A stretch of 64,000 nt of DNA from an uncultured Bacteroides sp. Lineage in GTDB: Bacteria; Bacteroidota; Bacteroidia; Bacteroidales; Bacteroidaceae. Numbering within the stretch: the first letter of the stretch is position 1; each line of letters opens with the position of its first letter. The translations under genes were made by a program, and so were the position numbers. The stretch covers positions 1 to 64,000 of the forward strand of contig CALULP010000013.1 in assembly GCA_944321495.1 (NCBI GenBank). Direction: 5' to 3'. The notes beneath the pieces are model-generated. The model searched no databases, was not told the DNA's origin, and saw only the letters and a list, made by a program, of their open reading frames with translations. Shown here one piece after another: positions 9,013 through 17,100 of this stretch.

Positions 9013-10004
9013 GTTTCAAGAAACTTCCGGATGTCTTCTCTCACCCATTGGTACAGGTACAGCTGCTTGTAGCCGCTGTTCTTGCGCAACATCAGGGATA
9101 CGTTCACCTGGCTGTTCTCATAGCCGGTAAGCTCGTTATGGAACTGTTCGCTATGCTCTGCCAGGCGCTTGATTTCCTGCTCCCGTTCTCTGCGGAGCAA
9201 CGTACAGATGGGCGTAAGCAGCTTCATCACCACGCTGTCCATCAAGTGATGCCCTTGGATGTACAGGTATGTCGTGTCCGGATCAAGTCCCAGCGGACGA
9301 AGCTTTTCGCCCAGTTGCCGTACCCTTTCCTCATGGCCGGGAAAACGGCGGCGCAATTCGCGCAACTTCCGCTCCACCGCCTGCTTCACCACATCCAGGC
9401 TGCGGTACGGATGGCGTATGTTGACCTCCTGCAAGCGGGTACAGGCATTGAAGTCATACATGGGGAACGTGTGCACATCATGCTTGCGGTAAAACCATAC
9501 GTTCCACAGGAACAGCGGATAGATAATCTGCGAGTAACGCGAAAGGAAAGCATGGAAATCCACCACATGCCGGTCGTTCAACGTGGCCTGTACGCACACC
9601 TCATGCAGGCTGTCGGCATAGCACAGGTAGCTCTCTATGGCATAGCCATAAGTCTGGAAGATGTAAGGGCTCGAGTTGATTTTCCGCGACACGCCGGTAG
9701 CCCCTTGCAAAAGAAAGTCGTAGTCGCTGTCCACGCAAGCTATCAGGCTATGCCCCAGCTCGGCGGTGTTCAAGGTGTTCATCAACACCATCTTTTTCCC
9801 CTTGGCAAGCGAGGTAGCCGACGGCAGCATCACCTGGAAATAGTGTTCATCGTCCTCAAACTCCGACAACAGCGTGCGCCAGAAAGCCACGTCATCATAG
9901 CTCTCCACATAGGCCACAATGCGGCGCCGTGCCTTCTTGGATTTCATACGGTGGGCAGCATCCAGGTAAGCGGAAGTCAGGTTATCGCGCAGGGAAGTAG
10001 CCAC
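9006..10004 (-). CDS. DUF4435 / TOPRIM-like protein, AriB-like partner of the upstream ATPase
   Basis: 332 residues starting with GTG at 10004, 5 bp after the ATPase stop. Residues 29-42 (I-V-A-Y-V-E-S-Y-D-D-V-A-F-W) fit the first strand and Glu of a TOPRIM fold (Glu34), and A-C-V-D-S-D-Y-D (Asp92, 94, 96) fits the DxD motif, so metal-dependent nuclease chemistry is possible. DUF4435 with a paired small AAA ATPase is the architecture of PARIS (AriA/AriB) and related OLD-like systems in which the ATPase senses and the TOPRIM protein acts. The rest of the protein (100-332) is helical and charged with no motif I recognise. The defence role here is inference. Confidence 0.8.
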   Translation of the reverse strand: MATSLRDNLTSAYLDAAHRMKSKKARRRIVAYVESYDDVAFWRTLLSEFEDDEHYFQVMLPSATSLAKGKKMVLMNTLNTAELGHSLIACVDSDYDFLLQGATGVSRKINSSPYIFQTYGYAIESYLCYADSLHEVCVQATLNDRHVVDFHAFLSRYSQIIYPLFLWNVWFYRKHDVHTFPMYDFNACTRLQEVNIRHPYRSLDVVKQAVERKLRELRRRFPGHEERVRQLGEKLRPLGLDPDTTYLYIQGHHLMDSVVMKLLTPICTLLRREREQEIKRLAEHSEQFHNELTGYENSQVNVSLMLRKNSGYKQLYLYQWVREDIRKFLETC

Positions 10005-10009
10005 GGCAG

Positions 10010-10846
10010 TTACGGTTTAACAGGGGTAGACAATGTAGAGATGTCGCTCACCTCGGTCACGGCGTCCAGCCATCCTTCCATGATGACGGCAGGCGAATGG
10101 GTGGTCAGGATAAGCTGCAGGTCCGGATTCAGTTCACGTATCATGCCGATGAGTTTCTGTTGCCACTCAATGTGGAGCGATGCCTCCGGCTCGTCCATAA
10201 ACAGCACGCTGTGACTGCCCTCGCGCACCAGCACGGTCAACAGGATAAGCACCATCTGCTTTTCGCCCGACGACAGGCGGTAAGGCGAAAGCCGCTCGCC
10301 GTTCTGGTAGAACACAATGTCATTGCTCTTGCGGTCTATCGTCTTGCCCGTATAGCTGAACAGGTGGTCTATCATGTCCTGGAACTTCCGTTTGGGCACG
10401 GAGAGGGTAGGTGCTTGGGCACGCTGCTCATCGGTGCCGTTCAGCAGCTCTATCATTTTGTTGCCCACGTTCACCTGGTAGTCCAGGTAACGGCGCTGCA
10501 ACAGGTACAGTTGCCAGTCCAGCTCCGATTTCACCTCAGGGTCCGCCATGCGTGCCGTAAAGTCGCCCGTCACCAGGGGGCGGTCGTAGCTGCGGATTAC
10601 ATCGTAAGGGATGTACGTTGCCTCCGGCTTGTCGAAGCACACCCGCACCCCGTTCCGCTCATCCGCCTTCACCTCGCCCGAGGTCTGCTCCAAATAAAGC
10701 ACCGAACGGTTCAGGATGGTAGTCTTCCCCACCCCGTTGATGCCCGCCAGGATGTTCACATCGGGGCGCAGGTCCCAGGCAATGTCAAAGCGATGCCACA
10801 GGCCGTGTATCTCTATGCGCTTTATGTAGTTGGCTTGTATTTCCAT
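10010..10846 (-). CDS. AAA (ABC-type) ATPase, AriA/OLD-like
   Basis: 278 residues from the ATG at 10846; a TTG-initiated extension is possible but unlikely. Motifs: Walker A G-I-N-G-V-G-K-T-T (35-43), ABC signature L-S-S-G-E-K-Q (about 202-208), Walker B V-L-F-M-D-E-P-E-A-S-L-H and H-loop T-T-H-S-P near the C-terminus. This is the AAA_21/AAA_23-type head of the SMC/RecF/OLD clan with only a short insertion between the motifs, so it is smaller than typical AriA. It is the first gene of the minus-strand unit; a TATTTTTG -7 box lies 28 bp upstream. It probably forms a complex with the next gene product. Confidence 0.88.
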   Translation of the reverse strand: MEIQANYIKRIEIHGLWHRFDIAWDLRPDVNILAGINGVGKTTILNRSVLYLEQTSGEVKADERNGVRVCFDKPEATYIPYDVIRSYDRPLVTGDFTARMADPEVKSELDWQLYLLQRRYLDYQVNVGNKMIELLNGTDEQRAQAPTLSVPKRKFQDMIDHLFSYTGKTIDRKSNDIVFYQNGERLSPYRLSSGEKQMVLILLTVLVREGSHSVLFMDEPEASLHIEWQQKLIGMIRELNPDLQLILTTHSPAVIMEGWLDAVTEVSDISTLSTPVKP

Positions 10847-10873
10847 AACCGGCTTCCTTTCATTTTTCCAAGG

Positions 10874-10881
10874 CAAAAATA
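10874..10881 (-). promoter_or_regulatory. Candidate -7 box of the ATPase operon
   Basis: The minus strand reads TATTTTTG, a match to the Bacteroides TAnnTTTG box, about 28 bp before the ATG. A -33 element at normal spacing is not clear. Confidence 0.4.
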
Positions 10882-10904
10882 GACAAACGAAATGAGAAAA
10901 GCAC

Positions 10905-10912
10905 TACCTTTG
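10905..10912 (+). promoter_or_regulatory. Candidate -7 box of the EamA transporter gene
   Basis: TACCTTTG fits TAnnTTTG and lies 49 bp upstream of the start. It is back to back with the ATPase operon promoter. No clear -33 box. Confidence 0.45.
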
Positions 10913-10961
10913 CGCCTGTTTTTTCAGAAAGAAGACATCATTTTTCAGGATTAATCATAGC

Positions 10962-11870
10962 ATGAACAAAAACCTGCAAGGGCACCTGCTTGCCCTTTTT
11001 GCCAACGTACTGTGGGGATTAATGGCACCCATCGGCAAGTCTGCGCTCGCCGAGTTCTCCCCTTTGGCAGTCACCACGTTCCGCATGGTAGGCGGGGCTG
11101 CCTGCTTTTGGCTGCTCTCCTTGTTTTGCAAAAAAGAGCATGTCAACCACCGCGACCTGTTTACCTTGTTTTTCGCAGCCCTGTTCGCCCTGGTTTTCAA
11201 CCAAGGGGTGTACATCTTCGGGCTGTCACTCACCTCGCCTGTCGACGCCTCCATCGTCACCACCACGCTCCCCATTGCCACCATGATCATAGCCGCGCTC
11301 TACCTGAAAGAGCCGGTTACCGGCAAAAAAGTGCTTGGCATTTTCTCCGGAGCCATGGGTGCCCTCATCCTTATCCTCAGCAGCCAGACCCCTTCGGGCG
11401 GAGGCAGCATCTTAGGCGACTTGCTATGCCTGACGGCCCAACTCAGTTTCTCCATTTACCTGACTGTATTCAAAGGATTGTCCCAACGCTACTCACCGGT
11501 CACGCTGAACAAATGGATGTTTGTCTACGCCTCCATGTGCTACATTCCTTTCTCTTACCGCGACATCGCTTCCATCCGGTGGGAAGCAACGCCCGTCGAC
11601 GCTATCCTGCAAATAAGCTACGTTGTGCTTGGCGGCACGTTCTTGGCCTATATCTGCCTGATGGCCGCACAGAAACGGCTGCGCCCCACCGTGGTCAGCA
11701 TGTACAACTACATGCAGCCTACGGTAGCCTCCATTGTTGCCGTAGCCATCGGGATGGCCACCTTCAATGTGCAGAAAGGCATTGCCGTGATGCTGGTATT
11801 CCTGGGCGTCTACTTCGTCACCCAAAGCAAATCGCGCAAGGATTTCGAGAAAGCCGGGAAAGAGGTCTAA
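10962..11870 (+). CDS. DMT-superfamily (EamA) transporter
   Basis: 302 residues forming ten predicted transmembrane helices in two EamA repeats (about 5-135 and 150-290), the standard drug/metabolite transporter layout. An early W-G-x-x-x-P-I-G-K segment and the P-V-D-A-S-I-V-T-T-T-L-P motif of helices 3-4 support the family. Inner-membrane exporter or importer of a small metabolite; the substrate cannot be predicted. It is a single-gene unit with its own -7 box and ends 1 bp before the convergent meaB stop. No terminator fits between the two genes, so transcripts may overlap. Confidence 0.9.
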   Translation: MNKNLQGHLLALFANVLWGLMAPIGKSALAEFSPLAVTTFRMVGGAACFWLLSLFCKKEHVNHRDLFTLFFAALFALVFNQGVYIFGLSLTSPVDASIVTTTLPIATMIIAALYLKEPVTGKKVLGIFSGAMGALILILSSQTPSGGGSILGDLLCLTAQLSFSIYLTVFKGLSQRYSPVTLNKWMFVYASMCYIPFSYRDIASIRWEATPVDAILQISYVVLGGTFLAYICLMAAQKRLRPTVVSMYNYMQPTVASIVAVAIGMATFNVQKGIAVMLVFLGVYFVTQSKSRKDFEKAGKEV

Positions 11871-11871
11871 G

Positions 11872-12975
11872 TCAGCCCTGCTTCGTTATCTCCGCAAAAT
11901 ACGTGTCCAGCAAGTCCTTGGCCGCCACAAACGATGACAGGTTGCCTGCCAGTACCTGCCGCTCCTTCCCCTCCAGCATCGCCTCGATGCGCGGGTTATG
12001 GTAAAAGCTGTCGCGCAGGTGCTCGTTGATGGTTTCATACATCCAATATTTACTTTGCTCGTTGCGGCGGTACTCAAAGTAGCCGTTCCCCTTCACGAAG
12101 TCGATGTACCGGTATATCATGTCCCAAATCTCCTTCACGCCCCGGTTGTAGAAGCCCGAGTAGGTCAGCACCTCCGGCGTCCACCCGCTCTCGGGAGCAG
12201 GAAACAGGTGCAAGGCGTTGCGGAATTGCGTGGCTGCCAGCTTCGCGGGCTCCAGGTTGTCGCCGTCCGCCTTGTTGATGACAATGCCGTCCGCCATCTC
12301 CATGATGCCGCGCTTGATGCCCTGCAACTCATCGCCCGTGCCCGCCAGTTGGATAAGCAGGAAGAAGTCCACCATGCTGTGTACCGCCGTCTCGCTCTGT
12401 CCCACGCCTACGGTCTCCACAAAAATCTTGTCGAAGCCCGCCGCCTCGCACAGCACGATGGTTTCCCGTGTCTTGCGCGCCACGCCGCCAAGGGAACCTG
12501 CCGAAGGGCTGGGACGGATGAACGACTTGGGGTGCACGGACAACTTCTCCATCCGCGTCTTGTCGCCCAGGATGCTGCCCTTGCTCCTTTCGCTGCTGGG
12601 GTCGATGGCCAGCACCGCCAGCTTGCCGCCGTACTGTTCCAGCACATGCAACCCGAACACGTCTATGCTCGTGCTCTTGCCGGCGCCCGGCACGCCGCTG
12701 ATGCCCACACGGATGGAGTTTCCCGAATAGGGCAGGCAGCGTTCTATCACTTCCTGTGCCACTGCCTGGTGCTCGAGCCGCACGCTCTCCACCAGCGTCA
12801 CCGCCTGGCTCAACACCGTGACGTCGCCTTTCACGATGCCCTCCACATACTCCGCCACCGAAAGCACGCGCTTGCGGGGCTTTTTCTTCAGGTAAGGGTT
12901 GACGGAGGAGGGATGCTCCACGCCTTCATTGACCACCAGCCCTTTGTAGGCTTCATTATTTTCGGGATGTTCCAT
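11872..12975 (-). CDS. meaB: Methylmalonyl-CoA mutase-associated GTPase MeaB
   Basis: 367 residues, slightly longer than typical MeaB because of an N-terminal extension of about 35 residues. Walker A G-V-P-G-A-G-K-S-T (about 95-103), the G-V-x-V-x-x-V-G-V-G-Q-S-E-type switch (F-V-E-T-V-G-V-G-Q-S-E, about 187) and N-K-A-D-G-D-N guanine-binding motif are all present. MeaB is a G3E P-loop GTPase that gates adenosylcobalamin loading and protects methylmalonyl-CoA mutase, the enzyme of the succinate-to-propionate route in Bacteroides. The mutase genes are not in this window. It lies 12 bp downstream of the DUF1573 gene on the same strand. Confidence 0.95.
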   Translation of the reverse strand: MEHPENNEAYKGLVVNEGVEHPSSVNPYLKKKPRKRVLSVAEYVEGIVKGDVTVLSQAVTLVESVRLEHQAVAQEVIERCLPYSGNSIRVGISGVPGAGKSTSIDVFGLHVLEQYGGKLAVLAIDPSSERSKGSILGDKTRMEKLSVHPKSFIRPSPSAGSLGGVARKTRETIVLCEAAGFDKIFVETVGVGQSETAVHSMVDFFLLIQLAGTGDELQGIKRGIMEMADGIVINKADGDNLEPAKLAATQFRNALHLFPAPESGWTPEVLTYSGFYNRGVKEIWDMIYRYIDFVKGNGYFEYRRNEQSKYWMYETINEHLRDSFYHNPRIEAMLEGKERQVLAGNLSSFVAAKDLLDTYFAEITKQG

Positions 12976-12987
12976 AGCTGTGTGTTT

Positions 12988-14052
12988 TTAATGTTTTATC
13001 TCAATGGTGACCTTGGGTTGCGCAGGGTCGTTGGTTATCATGAGCAGGCGCAGGGGACGCCTCCGCTTGCCGATGTGTTTCTTATGCACGGTGATGCGCA
13101 AAGCCGCGCTTTCGCCCGGCTGCAGCACATTCTTCTTCATGCGGACGCCCACAGCCGGATGGAACACCTGCAGCTTGCTGATGACCAGCGGCGAACGCCC
13201 GTTGTTGGTCACCACAATGTCTTGCCGTGCCTTCGACTTCCGCGCCAGCGCTTCCGACAAATCCAGGCGTTGGGCAGAAAGGCCGATGGAAGGTGCGGCG
13301 GCTTTCTCGGCTGCCGTCAATGCGGAGAAGTCGGGCAACAGCACCACCGATACGGGCAGTTCATTGTCCTCCCCTACCTTGTCGCCCGCAAAGCGCGACA
13401 GGTAGACGGACGATTGCGTCAGTCCCAAGTCCGCCAGCTTCTCCGACAACAAAGTCAGGCTGATAACCCCTTGCTCGCCCTCCTGCAATATCGCCGGCTC
13501 GGCTTTCGCCTCCAGGTACGAAGGCAGGTGCATCAGCACAGGCTCGTAGGGCTGCCCCGACAGGTTCGCCACGCCCAGCCTCATCACCGGGTGTTCGCCG
13601 TGGTGCACGTCAGGGAAGTCCAGCTCCTCGCGGTCGATGCGTATCTGCCCTATCAGGTAGGGATGGCTGTGCGTAAAGTCCGTTATCTTCCTCACCACCT
13701 GTCCGGTAAGCCGCAGGTACACCAGCTCCGGGTCGGTGTTGGTAGACACCGCCACCCACTTGTTGAAGTGTCCCAGCGCCTCGGCGTCAAACGTCACGCT
13801 CATCGTGCCCTTCTCGCCGGGGGCGATGGGCGTGCGCGTCCATTGCGTCGCGGTGCAGGCACAGTCCGGCTCTACCCCGGTCAGCACCAACGGCTGGTCG
13901 CCCGTGTTCGTGATGTCGTATTGGGCAGTCACAGGATGCTTCCACTCCACTTGCCCGAAACGGTACTCCTCCGTGTTCGAGGTAAAGCGGGGCTGGGCTG
14001 CCGCCCATACCGCCCAAAGCGACAGATATAACGTAACAATCGTCTTCCTCAT
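12988..14052 (-). CDS. DUF1573 domain protein, exported
   Basis: 354 residues with an N-terminal signal peptide (about 1-19, ending A-A-A-Q). Residues about 25-125 match the DUF1573 immunoglobulin-like fold: F-G-x-V repeated start, D-I-T-N-T-G-D-Q-P-L-V-L and the conserved D-C-A-C-T-A segment. A second similar region covers the C-terminal part (about 240-350). Such proteins are ASH/MSP-like periplasmic or surface proteins common in Bacteroidota with no established function. It sits between the macroglobulin-like gene (94 bp upstream) and meaB (12 bp downstream), all on the minus strand, so co-transcription is likely. Confidence 0.85.
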   Translation of the reverse strand: MRKTIVTLYLSLWAVWAAAQPRFTSNTEEYRFGQVEWKHPVTAQYDITNTGDQPLVLTGVEPDCACTATQWTRTPIAPGEKGTMSVTFDAEALGHFNKWVAVSTNTDPELVYLRLTGQVVRKITDFTHSHPYLIGQIRIDREELDFPDVHHGEHPVMRLGVANLSGQPYEPVLMHLPSYLEAKAEPAILQEGEQGVISLTLLSEKLADLGLTQSSVYLSRFAGDKVGEDNELPVSVVLLPDFSALTAAEKAAAPSIGLSAQRLDLSEALARKSKARQDIVVTNNGRSPLVISKLQVFHPAVGVRMKKNVLQPGESAALRITVHKKHIGKRRRPLRLLMITNDPAQPKVTIEIKH

Positions 14053-14146
14053 GTATTACTTCCTATTGAAAATTTTCGCACAAAAATAGAGTTTTTCCCC
14101 GAGAGAAGCAATAAATCCGCACAAGGATTTCATGCCTTCCCCCTCC

Positions 14147-17100
14147 CTATTCCACCGTCAGCGTGCCACCCGCCGAGTGGGATGAAAACTCGGGAGCATA
14201 GGCGCATTGCAAAGTGGCAAGCCCGGTTTCATAAATGCCGGCGCGCGCCACGCGGTAGCTCGACTCCAGCACATAGGTACCCTTGCCCAGCCCGTCGAAG
14301 AAGAAGTTGGTGACGGCATCCTTTACCTCCATGTAGTAGCCTATGCCGTTGCCCAAGCGGTAGCCCGAGAGTGAGCCTACCGGCTCCAGGCAGGCGGCAC
14401 GGCTGTCCTTCAGCTGCACGAAGTCCATGGCACGGTCGGTACGGAGGGTGATGCGCGACACTACCTTGTCGCCCACCTTCACCTTGCCTGCCTCTGCCAC
14501 AGGCTGCAGCGTCTTCTTGCCGTCGGGGGCAAGACGCTCCACGTAGAGTTTCTTCTCCACGCTGAGGGGGCCGCCATGCTGCTTCACGTCGGCAATGGGC
14601 GACAGGTATTGGGCATAGACGGCTCCCCAGGCTATGCCCTCGTCGCGCTTCTCCACGGTGATTACCTTTGCATCGGTCACGGGGCTTTCGGCATAGGTTT
14701 TCTTGACATACGACAAGCCGGGCACCGCCTCCGCACCTTGGGTCTCAAGGGTTTCGCTACCCAACGTGATGCGCACGTCCCCGCGATGCTGGGTCAGGTC
14801 CTCCCCTTGGCAAAGCAAGGCATAGACAGCGTCGGCAGTAACCACGGGCGATGTCCACGAGGTGGCCTGCTTCTGCTTCAGCAGCCAGAGCTTCATTTCC
14901 TCAAGCAACGCGTCGTTCCCGCCCGCCAGGCGCAGGGCCTCCATCGCCGCCACGTGGGTAGGCACAGGCATCATGCCCCAGCGGTAAGGGGTATCGTTGA
15001 AGGCGAAGTGCGCGCCCAGTTCATCTTCCTGCACCAGGTGCTCGCGCAGGGAGGCAATGAAATCACCGGTTTCCTTCCGGTTGCCCTTCAGCAAGATGAC
15101 GGCAGCCTGCGCCTTGACGCCCATGGAAGAGGTAGCGAGTTCGTTCTTTACTTTGGGGAAGAAGTAATCGTAAGCCGCCTTGGCAGATGCGGCAGGCTGC
15201 GCATCCTCCAGAGCCAGGAGGTAAAGCCAGTCCATCGCCGCGCCGGAGAGGGCGGTTACCGGAGTGCCGCGCCGCTCGGCTTGCAGGCAACGGCGATATT
15301 CTTCCACCGCCTCATCCGCCAGGTAGCCCAAGGCTTCCCGTTTCATGGCCTCCGCGTCGGCATCCAGCGGGGTTCCCGTCAGCAGCGGCAGGCGCGCCAA
15401 CAGGGTGGCGATATAAGTAGTCATGTATCGGTTGCCCGGCATCCCTTTGTACCACGACCAGGCGCCATCCTCCCCTTGCAGGTCCTTCAGGCGGGACAGG
15501 GCGGAGAAGATGCGGTTGCGCTGTTGGTTCACGTCAAACAGCACGGCGATGCGTGCCCGCTGCTCGGACTCCGTGGTAGCTTCCAGCAACCAGGGGGACT
15601 CAGTCAGCAGGATGTTTTTCACCTCTTGGTTCTGCTCCAATTGGCTGAGGAAAGTCTCTGGTGAAGCGCCTGCTGCCTGCCAGCTGTCAAACACCGCCCG
15701 GATGCGCGGATTGCTGTCGGCAATATATCCGGCCAAAGAGTTGGCATACCACGCCACCGCCCACGCCACGGCGTTATCCGTTTCCTGTTGGCTCAACGAG
15801 GGCAAGGCTTGCACGGCATACCACGCCGGGTTGCCGGTAAACTCTACCGTCAGCCGGCGGCCGGTGGCGGTAGGATTGTGCCGGTTGAACAGGCTATCTA
15901 AGCTGAACGTGCGGGTTTCCTTGCCACGGACGGGCAGGGGCAGCGTCTCGGTAAGGTATTCCTTGTTGCTCAGTACGGGCACCAGGTGCTGCTCGCCGTC
16001 GCTGAAACGCCCCCCGTCGGCTACGATGCGCACGCCCAGCAGGTCGTAACGGTCGTCCACCTCAAAGGCAAAATCCACGGTGCCCGTTCCCCCGGGCGTC
16101 ACGGAGAACGCCTGCTTGCGTGTCAGGACGATTTCCTCCGTGGCGGGGTCAAACAGCGTCAGCACCGCCTTGCCCTTCATGGCCTCTTGCGTCCGGTTGG
16201 TTACCTTCGCGGCAATCTGCGTCCGGTCGCCCGTGCGCAGGAAGCGGGGCATGTTGGGCGTCAGCATGAACTCCTTGGAAGAGACTGCCGAGGCCTCCAC
16301 TTGTCCGGTCATCATGTCCCGGGTGTGCGCCCAGGCGCGGAAATTCCATGTGGTCAGGCTCTCGGGCAGGGTGAAAGAGATAACCACCTCGCCTTGCTCG
16401 TTGGTGCGCAACTGGGGATAGAAGAAAGCCGTCTCGGCAAAGTTGGTGCGCAAGGCTATCTCCGCGGCTGACTGCCCCACCGACACCACGGCCTCTTCGC
16501 TCAACACGGCAGCATCTTGCGCCACCATATTGAAAACTTCGCCGGCTTCCTCCGCCTCTGCCGCAGGAGCGGCCATAGCCACCCCGTTTACAGCCCCCGT
16601 CAGGCTCTTGGCCATTACACGGCCATAGCCCCTTATCGTAAATTCTACAGGCAAGGAGGGGGCATAAAACCGGTCGAAATCATACGACGGCACTTCCCAC
16701 CACTTGACGGGAGCATAGTACATCAGCATCTCACGCCCTGCATAATCTACATTACGGGAGAAATAAGGCAGGTAATTATCGACATAGAAGCCCAAAGACT
16801 GCCGGTTGGGGTACAGTTGGTCGAGCGAGGCGTCATACATCGTGGCAAGCAGTTCGGCGGCAGCCGGAAGTCCTTGGGGTGTCTTCACCACCAGCCGCCA
16901 TTCTTCTTCCTGTCCCGGGCGCAGACGGTCGCGGAACACCTCCCACTTCAAGTCGAGGGTACGCTCAGGCTGTTTCTTTTCCAGCACCGCCCGCTCTGAA
17001 TAAACGGCATTGTTCTTCACGAAAGTGAATACGACAGAGATGCCTTCGCCGTATTTTTCCTGATAGGGGTACTCCAAGCGGACAAGGCTATCATCCAACG

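Noticed and set aside
11998..14031. 677-codon plus-strand open frame across meaB and the DUF1573 gene
   Set aside because: Spans two good genes on the other strand, with no start signal and no recognisable domain.
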